Below are positions 15,739 to 23,788 of a DNA stretch of 29,682 nt, one piece after another. Source of the stretch: an uncultured Rhodospirillaceae bacterium (GTDB taxonomy: Bacteria > Pseudomonadota > Alphaproteobacteria > CAAGCB01 > CAG-977); contig URSF01000030.1 in NCBI GenBank assembly GCA_900550445.1, positions 1 to 29,682 on the forward strand, in the 5' to 3' direction. Each line of letters opens with the position of its first letter. Position 1 is the stretch's first letter. The notes below the pieces were generated by a model that did not search any database, was not told where the DNA came from, and saw only the letters and a program-made list of their open reading frames with translations. A program made the translations under genes and the position numbers.

Positions 15739-16374
15739 TTATTTCAAACGGACGGTCCGGCAGAAATACGGTTCTTCCCCGTAACGGTTTTTGCCGATTG
15801 ACCCTTTGGCAAAACACAAATACAGACAGAAGATAACAGCCAGCGCCAGAAAAGCGATCAGGATATAAACCGCCGTCGTTCCGATAAACGCCGGATTCCA
15901 GATGCGCAGCTGAAGCGCCGTTATCACAGCGCTGAGCAATATTGTGAAAACCAGCCAGAATGCAGAACTGCCCGAATCATGAAAACGTTTGACCAAAACG
16001 GCAAAACAGGCATACGTCACAACGTAACCGCCGATTGAAAAGAACGAAGGATACCCCGACCACGCGGCGCAGACGGCGGGCAAAGGCAAAAGCAGCATCG
16101 CGCCGGCCAAAAAAACGACCAGCTGGTCGCGCGAAACGCGGCCGCGGAAAGAAAACAAAAACCAAAACAGCCAATCAAGCTTTGCCCTTAACGGCGTTGA
16201 CAGAATATAAATTTCCGCCGCGGCATTGTCCTTGATTTCAAAATCGACGCGCGTTCCTTCCAAAGGCATACCGCCGCGGCAGGACTGCGTTTTAAATTCG
16301 TATCTGACGGCGTCGTCACCCCTGATTACGCCCGAATCCGATTTCAAATCAATTTCCAAAACAATCCCCTGCAT
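15739..16374 (-). CDS. Membrane protein: N-terminal cold-shock-like domain fused to DUF805
   Basis: The first 60 or so residues of this 211-residue protein resemble a cold-shock/OB-type fold: GIVLEIDLKSDSGVIRGDD, then VRYEF and GTRVDFEIKDNAAAEI follow the strand pattern of that domain. The aromatic RNA-binding motifs are degenerate. From about 65 on it matches DUF805: SFRGRVSRDQ, several hydrophobic segments (about 84-105, 111-127, 138-155 and 165-190), the VKRFHDSG motif and a closing KGSIGKNRYGEEP. DUF805 proteins are inner-membrane proteins of unknown function. ATG 16374 has a GAGGA site just upstream. It is divergent from mutY. A membrane-tied nucleic-acid sensor is speculative. Confidence 0.75.
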   Translation of the reverse strand: MQGIVLEIDLKSDSGVIRGDDAVRYEFKTQSCRGGMPLEGTRVDFEIKDNAAAEIYILSTPLRAKLDWLFWFLFSFRGRVSRDQLVVFLAGAMLLLPLPAVCAAWSGYPSFFSIGGYVVTYACFAVLVKRFHDSGSSAFWLVFTILLSAVITALQLRIWNPAFIGTTAVYILIAFLALAVIFCLYLCFAKGSIGKNRYGEEPYFCRTVRLK

Positions 16375-16448
16375 GGTATCCTCACTTAAAATAACAGTTG
16401 CTTTTTTTTAAATTTCCCTGCCTTAATCTTGACTGAAAGGCATTTTTT

Positions 16449-17462
16449 ATGACTGTAACCGAAAAGCTTGCAAAATGGTATGAAAAAAACGGCCGCGACC
16501 TGCCCTGGCGCGCCAAAGGCGGCGCGCATGAAAATCCGTATGAAGTCTGGATATCGGAAATCATGCTGCAGCAGACGACGGTTAAAACCGTCAGACCTTA
16601 CTTTGAGCGGTTTTTAAAACGCTTTCCGAACGTGTATGCTTTGGCCGAAGCGCCTGCGGAAGACGTTTTGCTGCTCTGGCAGGGACTGGGGTATTACACG
16701 CGCGCCCGCAAACTGCACGAATGTGCCAAAGTTCTGGTTGAACAATATGGCGGCCGTTTTCCCGCCGACAGACAAAAGCTGTTAAAACTGCCGGGAATAG
16801 GCCCTTATACTTCAGCGGCGATCGCCGCGTTCGGGTTTAATTTGCCCGAAGCCGTCGTTGACGGCAATGTCATTCGGGTTCTGACCCGCCTGAAAGGCTG
16901 GGATCAGCCCGTCACGACAATTGCGGATCAAATTAACGCTTTTGCCGCGGAACTGACCGACGCGGCCGTTTGCCCCGCCGATCACGCGTCCGCCATGATG
17001 GATTTGGGGGCAAACGTCTGCACGCCCCGTTCGCCGTTGTGCGCATTTTGCCCGTTAAACGCGGACTGCGCCGCTTTTCAAAAAGGAATCACGGAAACGA
17101 TTCCGAATATTGTCAAGCTGCAAAAAAACGTCAAAAAAGGATATGCGTTCTGGATCGAAAACAAAACGGGCGACGTTTTGGTCCGCAAACGCAGCGAAAA
17201 AGGATTGCTGTCCGGTCTGACCGAACTGCCGTGGAACACGGACGAATCGCTGCCTTTTCCGGCTGATTGGGAAATCACGAAAAAAACCGTCAAACACGTG
17301 TTTACGCATTTTGACCTGACTTTGACAATCGTCAAAGCAAAGGTCGATTCTTTGCCAGCCGGCAGCGACGGATTTTTTGTCGCGCCGAAGGATTTTAAAA
17401 ATTACCCGTTTTCGACGCTGATGCAAAAAGTTATCAGAAAAGCCCTTAACGAAAAAAGGTAG
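16449..17462 (+). CDS. mutY: A/G-specific adenine glycosylase MutY
   Basis: MutY removes adenine paired with 8-oxoguanine in base-excision repair. The 337 residues match the family. Visible are catalytic E37 (SEIMLQQT), the helix-hairpin-helix LPGIGPYTSAAI (114-125) and catalytic D138 (VVDGNVIR). The iron-sulfur ligands C191, C198, C201 and C207 follow the C-x6-C-x2-C-x5-C spacing of the family. Residues from about 230 form the NUDIX-like domain that recognises 8-oxoguanine, including HVFTHFDL. ATG 16449 has AAAGG 8 nt upstream. It is divergent from the DUF805 gene over about 75 nt that must hold both promoters. Confidence 0.97.
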   Translation: MTVTEKLAKWYEKNGRDLPWRAKGGAHENPYEVWISEIMLQQTTVKTVRPYFERFLKRFPNVYALAEAPAEDVLLLWQGLGYYTRARKLHECAKVLVEQYGGRFPADRQKLLKLPGIGPYTSAAIAAFGFNLPEAVVDGNVIRVLTRLKGWDQPVTTIADQINAFAAELTDAAVCPADHASAMMDLGANVCTPRSPLCAFCPLNADCAAFQKGITETIPNIVKLQKNVKKGYAFWIENKTGDVLVRKRSEKGLLSGLTELPWNTDESLPFPADWEITKKTVKHVFTHFDLTLTIVKAKVDSLPAGSDGFFVAPKDFKNYPFSTLMQKVIRKALNEKR

Positions 17463-17696
17463 CATAACTTTTTATATCCGCGATAACTTATCGCTGCTTC
17501 GATTTTCAGACTAAATCCTCCCGCAGGAAATTTCTTTCTTTTTTATTTTTTTCGGCGTCGTTTGACGTTCGGATTTCTATCTTTTTTTGTTTCTTCCTCC
17601 TGCCGAAAAAAACAACAAAACGCCTGAGGAACAAGACGTTGTCAAACGTTTATAAGGGCTTTTTATAATTTTGTCGAAGCTTAAAAAAAAAAAAGT
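17463..17696. other. Non-coding stretch with inverted repeats
   Basis: About 230 nt between mutY and the next promoter hold no supported gene. The stretch is pyrimidine-rich at 17540-17600 and contains a long-range inverted repeat (TTTTTTCGGC near 17547-17556 against GCCGAAAAAA near 17602-17611). CGTTTGAC (17559-17566) and GTCAAACG (17641-17648) form another pair. These could form a folded RNA or a mutY 3' structure. An A12 run (17683-17694) lies directly ahead of the -35 box of the next gene and may act as an UP element. Confidence 0.35.
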
Positions 17697-17725
17697 TTGA
17701 CATATCAATCTTTTGCTCTTATGGT
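17697..17725 (+). promoter_or_regulatory. Sigma-70 promoter of the 210-aa gene
   Basis: A perfect TTGACA (17697-17702) and TATGGT (17720-17725) are separated by exactly 17 nt. An A12 run lies upstream at 17683-17694. The start codon is 29 nt downstream of the -10 box. Confidence 0.75.
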
Positions 17726-17754
17726 ATAGAAAAAGTTTGAAAGGACAAACAATT

Positions 17755-18387
17755 ATGTCTGAAAAATACGCCTCAGTGCAAGAAGCCGTAAAATATATGG
17801 AAAACGCCTATGACCGCGGCGGGAAATATCTGGTTGACGGCCGCCCCAGATATACGGCTCACGCCGTCAGAATGGAAGACGAAACGGGTTTAAAAGGAAT
17901 CGCGGGGCGTTATAAATTCATCAACGGGCAGGAACCGGCGTTTGCCGAATACGGTTACCGCAAACGGTTTTTAAAATACTCGATTGCCGCCATGTTCTTA
18001 AAATCCGAAGATCCGATTACCCGTCAGGCCGGCGAAACGTTAAAAGATCAGCTGCCCGGCGCGTTAAAAGACTTAAATCATGAAATTGACGAATTAACAA
18101 AACTCAATCCCGAATTAAAAGGGCTGAACAACGACAAACGCAATTTGGTTGAAACGTATCGGACGCTGATCGGTATCACGTCGCAATACAACGTTGACGA
18201 CATTAACGCTTATTTGCACAACATGCGCACGGGATCCAAGAACTTTGCCGTTTTGGACAGAGCGGAAAAAATCAAAAAAGCAACCGGAATCCGTTTCGGT
18301 TGGCAGCCGTCCGCGAAGACGATGGACAAGATCGAACAGCAGCTGGCCGCACGTCAGATTGCCCTGCAAAAGGCAAAATCACGTTAA
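17755..18387 (+). CDS. Hypothetical soluble helical protein
   Basis: This 210-residue protein is not recognised. I choose ATG 17755, with AAAGGA at 17740-17745; an in-frame start at 17713 falls inside the promoter. It has no signal peptide or membrane segment. It is charged and mostly helical in appearance, with blocks such as DLNHEIDELTKLNPELK and a basic C-terminus. No catalytic motif stands out. It is a single-gene unit with a strong promoter and terminator, which suggests solid expression. Confidence 0.8.
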   Translation: MSEKYASVQEAVKYMENAYDRGGKYLVDGRPRYTAHAVRMEDETGLKGIAGRYKFINGQEPAFAEYGYRKRFLKYSIAAMFLKSEDPITRQAGETLKDQLPGALKDLNHEIDELTKLNPELKGLNNDKRNLVETYRTLIGITSQYNVDDINAYLHNMRTGSKNFAVLDRAEKIKKATGIRFGWQPSAKTMDKIEQQLAARQIALQKAKSR

Positions 18388-18415
18388 CAAAACTTCCTCC
18401 AAGAAGTATGACGGG

Positions 18416-18447
18416 AAAAAGACCGGCTTCACTCCCCGGTCTTTTTT
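18416..18447 (+). terminator. Rho-independent terminator after the 210-aa gene
   Basis: An 11-bp stem (18416-18426 with 18436-18446, AAAAAGACCGG/CCGGTCTTTTT) has a 9-nt loop and a T run to 18447. Confidence 0.9.
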
Positions 18448-18525
18448 CTTTGCAAATAATGTTTTTTTTCCCGAATTGTTTTTATATACTGACGGCATTG
18501 TCCGTTTTAACCCCAAGGATCCGAT

Positions 18526-20265
18526 TTGACTCCTCTGATTTCAACAGCAACGCAAAGAAACTGGAAAAAACTGAACGTCCGTTCTGCGGAAAACAAACTG
18601 ACGAAAAGGGCGAACAAACGCTGTTCCGTAAAAAAAATCATTCCGGCGGAATATTTTTCGGATTTAAAAAATATTCCTGTTTTGGAAACTTTCGTCCGGC
18701 TGGCCGAACAAAAAAAATACCCTTTTAACAGGATACTGTTTTCTGTCGGGATAAAACAACTGCAACAAGCCGGCCTGATTGATGAAACCTTTTTTCCTTG
18801 CAAAAAAAACGCTGCGTCTCTTTTAAGCGAATACGACCTTAAGCCTATTAAAGAAATACTCGATTTTCCTTTTCCCGACAACGAAAACGACCTTTTGGGA
18901 TTGATTTATCAATGTCTGCGCAGCGAAGGCGAAAAAAATATTACCGGTGCTTATTATACGCCCCAAAAAATCGTCTCCCGCATGGCAGGCGGGTTCGGCG
19001 GCGCGGAAAACAGCCTGATTTTGGATCCCTGCTGCGGCAGCGGCGCTTTTTTAACCGGCTTTGACGATCATGATCCGTCCTGCCTGTTCGGCGTCGATAT
19101 TGATCCGCTGGCCGTCATGATTGCCAAATTCAATATGATTCTGCGTTTTAAGGACAAAGATTTCACGCCGCAGATTTTTTGTTTTGATTTTTTAAACGAC
19201 AGTGCCCTTTTCGCCTGTGAAAACGAACGCCGGATCAAAGCGTTGCGTTTTGATCTGATTATCACCAACCCGCCGTGGGGCGCCGCGGCAGGCAAAGACA
19301 GCGACAGTTTTTCCGATTTTTTAAAGAAAAGCTTCCGTCTGCTGGCTCCCGGCGGCCGGTTAAAGTTTTTGCTGCCATCGGCTTTTTTAAACGTTAAAAG
19401 CCACCGCGGCGTCAGGAAATTTCTGATCGACAATTACCGCATTGAAAAAATAACCGTTTATCCGGCAGATTTTACGGGCGTCGTCACACCTTATGTCAGC
19501 TTGGACGCATCAAACGAACCGCCGGCGGAATCTTATCTGGTTCAAACGGGCAAAACGGCTTATCCGTCCTCTGTCTGCGCCGTCAGAAACAGTGAACACA
19601 AAATTTTCGGTCTGTTAACGCGGCGTGACGAACAAATTCTGGAAAAGGCCTCCGCTTTAAAAGCTTTCGGGCTGGATCAAAGCGTATGGGGCCTGGGAAT
19701 TGTTACGGGGGACAACAGAAACAAACTGCGCGACGTTTGCGAACCGGGCGCCGAACCGATCTATACCGGTAAAGAAATCCGGCCTTATTTTTTAACGCCC
19801 GCCAAAAAGTTTTTGCATTATGACCGTTCGCAACTGCAACAAACGGCAAAAGATGAAATTTACAGAGCGCCGGAAAAACTGGTGTATAAATTCATTTCCG
19901 ACAGACCTGTTTTTGCCTATGACGATACGGGCGCCTTGTTTTTAAACAGCGCGAATATTCTGATTCCGAATATCCCCGGTATGTCGATCAAAACGGTTTT
20001 GGGATTTTTAAACGCCGAGCTGTTTCAATTTATCTATATGAAATCTTTCGGCGACATTAAAATTTTAAAAAGCAATCTGACCCTGCTGCCGTTTCCCCGG
20101 ATCCCCCCTGAAACCGACGCGTTTTTAAATACGAAAGTCGACCGCCTGATCCGCGACAGGCAAACATATTCAAAAACGATTCAGGATTTTATCTATGACT
20201 TTTATAAAATCACCCCGGACCAACGGCAATATATTCAAGAGGTTTTAAATGGAACAGCTGATTGA
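18526..20265 (+). CDS. Type II N6-adenine DNA methyltransferase
   Basis: The enzyme transfers a methyl group from S-adenosylmethionine to adenine and protects sites from the endonuclease encoded next. Of its 579 residues, motif X is GAYYTP (141-146), the S-adenosylmethionine loop is LDPCCGSGAF (166-175), motif II is VDIDP (190-194) and the catalytic motif IV is NPPW (248-251), as in the gamma-type adenine class (TaqI/Eco57I-like). The C-terminal half, with YTGKEIRPYF and a run of hydrophobic strands, looks like a TaqI-type target-recognition domain. The start is TTG 18526, preceded by AAGGA at 18515-18519; the next in-frame Met is at residue 153, too late. It overlaps the endonuclease gene by 17 nt. 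Confidence 0.9.
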   Translation: MTPLISTATQRNWKKLNVRSAENKLTKRANKRCSVKKIIPAEYFSDLKNIPVLETFVRLAEQKKYPFNRILFSVGIKQLQQAGLIDETFFPCKKNAASLLSEYDLKPIKEILDFPFPDNENDLLGLIYQCLRSEGEKNITGAYYTPQKIVSRMAGGFGGAENSLILDPCCGSGAFLTGFDDHDPSCLFGVDIDPLAVMIAKFNMILRFKDKDFTPQIFCFDFLNDSALFACENERRIKALRFDLIITNPPWGAAAGKDSDSFSDFLKKSFRLLAPGGRLKFLLPSAFLNVKSHRGVRKFLIDNYRIEKITVYPADFTGVVTPYVSLDASNEPPAESYLVQTGKTAYPSSVCAVRNSEHKIFGLLTRRDEQILEKASALKAFGLDQSVWGLGIVTGDNRNKLRDVCEPGAEPIYTGKEIRPYFLTPAKKFLHYDRSQLQQTAKDEIYRAPEKLVYKFISDRPVFAYDDTGALFLNSANILIPNIPGMSIKTVLGFLNAELFQFIYMKSFGDIKILKSNLTLLPFPRIPPETDAFLNTKVDRLIRDRQTYSKTIQDFIYDFYKITPDQRQYIQEVLNGTAD

Positions 20266-20968
20266 TCTGTTGCGCGAAAAAACAGACCGCCTGAAAAAAC
20301 AATCGCCGGCAATCGACTTATCGGACACGGCGTTAGATCAGCTTTACGCCGTTTATCCGTTTAACCGTTTTGAATATGTTTTCGCCCATTTGATCGCCGG
20401 GAAAATCATTACGCTGGACGAATATCTGCAAATCCGCCGCGCTTATGAAAAACGCAACAAATATCTGCATGTTTTTGAAATAACGGCTCCCCGGACATTT
20501 GGCGAACAATGGGCGCAAAAGCATTTAAACGAACTGCTTCCCGCATTAAAAAAGCCGTCGAAGCAATTGGATCCCGGTTATGCCGGCGAATACGACTTCT
20601 GGCTGGACGGCATAAAAATTGAAGTTAAAGCTTCCCGCGCCGTTAAAAGAAAAAGCGGCGATCCTTTGATTTTTAAAGCCTTATCCAGCGATTCAAAATT
20701 CGGATTTGATATGAACTTTCAGCAGATCAAACCGAAGTGTTGCGACGTATTTGTCTGGATCGGCGTATGGCGCGACCTGATCCGATACTGGGTTTTATCC
20801 AGTGCGGAAGTTCAAGATAACCCTTATTTTTCCACCGGACAGCACCGCGGCAATACCGGCGAAGGACAGCTGTGGATCAAAGAAAGCAATATTGAAAAGT
20901 TCAACGGTTACGAAGTCGCTCCGGACGGTTTGTTAAAAGCGATCAAACGTAAAGGATCCCGCCGTTAA
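20249..20968 (+). CDS. Type II restriction endonuclease, PD-(D/E)xK fold
   Basis: This 239-residue protein starts at ATG 20249 inside the methyltransferase gene, with AAGAGG just upstream. The active-site signature is D116 in GEYDFWLDG and E125-V-K127 in IKIEVKAS, matching D-x8-E-x-K. The N-terminal third (AIDLSDTALDQLYAVYPFNRF and after) is helical and may contribute to DNA binding. The tight overlap with an adenine methyltransferase supports a restriction-modification pair. I cannot name the recognition site or a prototype enzyme. The stop TAA lies in the loop of a short hairpin that may end transcription. Confidence 0.85.
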   Translation: MEQLIDLLREKTDRLKKQSPAIDLSDTALDQLYAVYPFNRFEYVFAHLIAGKIITLDEYLQIRRAYEKRNKYLHVFEITAPRTFGEQWAQKHLNELLPALKKPSKQLDPGYAGEYDFWLDGIKIEVKASRAVKRKSGDPLIFKALSSDSKFGFDMNFQQIKPKCCDVFVWIGVWRDLIRYWVLSSAEVQDNPYFSTGQHRGNTGEGQLWIKESNIEKFNGYEVAPDGLLKAIKRKGSRR

Positions 20969-20978
20969 ACGGCTTTTT
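20961..20978 (+). terminator. Short hairpin terminator overlapping the endonuclease stop
   Basis: GCCGT (20961-20965) pairs with ACGGC (20969-20973), and the loop is the stop codon TAA; T5 follows. With only 5 bp it is weak. The convergent alpha-E gene ends at 20977. Confidence 0.45.
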
Positions 20979-21897
20979 ACAGCATAAAATCCGTCCTGAT
21001 TTGATTCGACAGGTTTGCCGTAAATCCGATAAAATCCGTCAGAAAATCATGCAAAGAACGTTCTTTTAAAATACCGGTCAGCGTGCCCGTATGCAAAAAC
21101 GCATGTTCCTGCGACGCAATTTTCATCGACAGCGTATCGGCGCGCAAAGTCCCCAAACTGGTAACGATTTCCCCGTAAGCGCTGTTCATCGAACGCGGAA
21201 AAACAGGACTGAAGATCAGCATTTCCGCTATTTTTGACGGAACGGGCGTTTCTTTATAAATACTGCGGTAGGCATGCCAACCCCCGACGGAACGCAGCAT
21301 TTCCCCCCATTGGTAATAATCAATCAATCCTTTGTCCGCCGCGTCCGGCGGCAGCAAAATATGGTACTTCACGTCCAACAGCCGCGCGGTGAAATCGGCG
21401 CGTTCAATATACGTCCCCATTCTGGCGAACTGAAACGCGTCGTCATAAACCATCATGGAAACCGTCTGACCGCGGAACAATTCGGTTCTGTCTTTGACCC
21501 ATTCGAAAAATTCCCTGAATCCCGCCCGTTCCAGAGAATCATAATACAGTCCCTGCAATTCGATCCAGGTCGTATTGATGCTTTCAAACATTTCTTCGGG
21601 CAGAATACTGCGTTCCGAACGCGTGTTTTCCCGCGTTGCTTTAATACATGAAAAAACGCTGGAGGGGTTTTCCAGATCAAAAATCATGAAATTCAAAACG
21701 TTTTTTGACGTTAACTGATCATATTTTGCTTTAAAGCCGTCTATCTGCCCGGAAATCGTCAAAATCGGATCCCAGCCGACTCCGCCGCCGGGCAATTGTT
21801 CCATGCGATAGGCCGCTTCCAGCAGGCGCACGATATCCTGCGCGCGTTCAACCATACGCGCCATCCAGTAAATATTGTCGGCAGTTCTGCTCAGCAT
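20977..21897 (-). CDS. Alpha-E domain protein (DUF403)
   Basis: This 306-residue protein opens with MLSRTADNIYWMARMVERA, the hallmark start of the alpha-E (DUF403) family, and is all-helical in appearance. In many bacteria this family is encoded next to a circularly permuted ATP-grasp ligase, as here, and is thought to work with it in making or modifying a peptide-like product. The substrate is not known. ATG 21897 has AAGGAGG a few bases upstream, and the gene lies 13 nt after the ATP-grasp gene, so the two form an operon. No transglutaminase gene, a frequent third partner, is adjacent. Confidence 0.92.
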   Translation of the reverse strand: MLSRTADNIYWMARMVERAQDIVRLLEAAYRMEQLPGGGVGWDPILTISGQIDGFKAKYDQLTSKNVLNFMIFDLENPSSVFSCIKATRENTRSERSILPEEMFESINTTWIELQGLYYDSLERAGFREFFEWVKDRTELFRGQTVSMMVYDDAFQFARMGTYIERADFTARLLDVKYHILLPPDAADKGLIDYYQWGEMLRSVGGWHAYRSIYKETPVPSKIAEMLIFSPVFPRSMNSAYGEIVTSLGTLRADTLSMKIASQEHAFLHTGTLTGILKERSLHDFLTDFIGFTANLSNQIRTDFML

Positions 21898-21910
21898 CGG
21901 TTAATCCTCC

Positions 21911-23377
21911 TTATGCGCCAAGAACCCACGTGTCTTTTGTCCCGCCGCCCTGCGACGAATTGACGACCAGCGATCCTTCGCGCAGCGCAACGCGTGTCAA
22001 AGCGCCCGGAACAACAACGACTTTATCCGGATTCTGCATCAAAGCATACGGCCGCAGATCGACATGACGCGGCGCGATTCCTTCGGCCTGCAGCGTCGGA
22101 CATGACGACAAAGCCAAAGTCGGCTGGGCAATATAATGATCCGGGTGTTCTTTGATTTTTTCCTTGAACGTTTCGATTTCGGCTTTGGTCGCTTTCGGGC
22201 CGATCAGCATGCCGTAGCCGCCGGATCCGTGCGTTTCCTTGATCACCAGTTCGCCGATATGCTCCAAAACGTATTTGCAATCGTCGGGGTTGGCCAGCGT
22301 ATAAGTCGGCACGTTTGATAAAATCGGTTTTTCGCCCAGATAAAACTCAATCATCTGCGGCACATAAGGATAAACGGCCTTGTCATCGCCGACTCCGTTT
22401 CCGATCGCGTTGACCAGCGTGACGTTTTTCTTCATTGCCGCGCGGTACAACCCCGGACAACCCAACAGCGAATCTTTTCTGAACACTTCGGGATCCAGAA
22501 ACTTGTCATCGATCCGGCGGTAAATCACATCAACCTTTTCCGGGCCTTCAATCGTACGCATATAAACGCAATCGTCGGAATCAACAAACAAATCCTGACC
22601 GGTCACCAATTCGACGCCCATTTCGGAAGCCAGAAAAGCATGTTCAAAATAAGCGCTGTTGTATATGCCGGGCGTAAAGACGACGGAACGGGGATTTTCA
22701 ACGCCTTCGGGCGCCGAAGCCGCCAGAGTCTTTTTTAATTCCTGCGGATAATGATTGACCGGCAGAACGTCGTATTCCTTAAACAGATCGGGAAACAGGC
22801 GCATCATGACTTCGCGGTCTTCCAGCATATAGGAAACGCCGGACGGGCAGCGCAGATTGTCTTCCAAAACGAAAAAAGTATCCGGATTAACGCGCACGAT
22901 ATCAATGCCCGAAATATGCGTATGCACTTTATTCGGCGGTATAAAGCCTTCGACTTCGGCCGTATATTCCGAATTTTGCAAAATCAGATCCTGCGGAATC
23001 AGTCCGGCTTTTAAAATATCTCGTTCGCCGTACACGTCCTGCAAAAACCTGTTCAGCGCCCTAACGCGTTGGCAGATGCCCGCGTTCAGCTTTTCCCATT
23101 CGGCGTTGGCGATAATTCTGGGGATCGGATCAAAAGGAATCAGGCGTTCCACTCCTGTCTGTTCCCCATAAACGGCGAAAGTAATTCCCATACGGCGAAA
23201 CAGAATATCCGCCTGTTTATTGCGCTGTTCCAGCGTTTCCGGCGGCTGAGAATTCAGCCAGCGACCGTAAAGCGCATAAGCCTGCGACAAAGAACCGTCC
23301 CGGCCGATCATTTCATCGTAAGAATGAGACGTGTAAAAACCCTCGCCGTCGCGGCCGTCTTTCGAATCATCGGACAT
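21911..23377 (-). CDS. Circularly permuted ATP-grasp protein (DUF404/DUF407 type)
   Basis: ATP-grasp enzymes form amide bonds through acyl-phosphate intermediates. This 488-residue protein matches the circularly permuted type 2 family: an N-terminal block with YGERDILKAGLIP, then LEDNLRCPSGVSYMLEDRE (171-189), the Gly-rich loop KETHGSGGYGM (380-390) and a C-terminal block DLRPYAL with VVNSSQGGGTKDTW. No signal peptide. ATG 23377 has a perfect AGGAGG site 10 nt upstream. It is first in an operon with the alpha-E gene. The pair has been proposed to make small peptide conjugates; the actual product is unproven. Confidence 0.93.
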   Translation of the reverse strand: MSDDSKDGRDGEGFYTSHSYDEMIGRDGSLSQAYALYGRWLNSQPPETLEQRNKQADILFRRMGITFAVYGEQTGVERLIPFDPIPRIIANAEWEKLNAGICQRVRALNRFLQDVYGERDILKAGLIPQDLILQNSEYTAEVEGFIPPNKVHTHISGIDIVRVNPDTFFVLEDNLRCPSGVSYMLEDREVMMRLFPDLFKEYDVLPVNHYPQELKKTLAASAPEGVENPRSVVFTPGIYNSAYFEHAFLASEMGVELVTGQDLFVDSDDCVYMRTIEGPEKVDVIYRRIDDKFLDPEVFRKDSLLGCPGLYRAAMKKNVTLVNAIGNGVGDDKAVYPYVPQMIEFYLGEKPILSNVPTYTLANPDDCKYVLEHIGELVIKETHGSGGYGMLIGPKATKAEIETFKEKIKEHPDHYIAQPTLALSSCPTLQAEGIAPRHVDLRPYALMQNPDKVVVVPGALTRVALREGSLVVNSSQGGGTKDTWVLGA

Positions 23378-23415
23378 ATAAGGCGTTCCTCCTGATTTGC
23401 TTTAAACAAAAAGAT

Positions 23416-23442
23416 ATTATATGTTAGTTTGTTCTTAATCAA
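23416..23442 (-). promoter_or_regulatory. Candidate promoter of the ATP-grasp/alpha-E operon
   Basis: On the minus strand TTGATT (23442-23437) and a perfect TATAAT (23421-23416) are 15 nt apart, a short spacer. The -10 box is 38 nt from the start codon. Confidence 0.45.
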
Positions 23443-23492
23443 ATTTTATGAGAATATTTTTTTATCATTATCCGATTCATGTAGGCAAAAAA

Positions 23493-23783
23493 ATGAAAAA
23501 AACGGCGTTTTTCCTTATTTTGGCAAGTCTTTGTTCGTGCACGCGGATCATTGTTCCGGGAACGAATGAAACAATTATCCTGCAACAACCCGTCACGCGC
23601 GAGGTTTTCTACTGCGAATCGGACGAATACGTTTCCGCGGCCGTCTGCGCCGCCGAATTGGAAGAAATGGGATTCGTCAGACTGACGGACAAATCCGTTT
23701 TTCCGGGCAAAGACGATCTGCTGCAAAAGGGGTCTTACCCGCCGCGGCGTTACCGTGACAATCAAAACATTCCGCGTTGGTAA
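23493..23783 (+). CDS. Small lipoprotein of unknown function
   Basis: I choose ATG 23493 (96 residues) because the sequence then opens with a proper signal: MKKTAFFLILASLCSC, lipobox LCSC with Cys16 lipidated. An upstream ATG at 23448 would bury the signal behind 15 extra residues. The mature part has two further Cys (in FYCESDE and AVCAAELEE) that could pair, a Glu-rich helix and a basic Arg-rich end (YPPRRYRDNQNIPRW). The family is not recognised. It ends 5 nt before comM and may be co-transcribed with it. Confidence 0.7.
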   Translation: MKKTAFFLILASLCSCTRIIVPGTNETIILQQPVTREVFYCESDEYVSAAVCAAELEEMGFVRLTDKSVFPGKDDLLQKGSYPPRRYRDNQNIPRW

Positions 23784-23788
23784 CTTAG

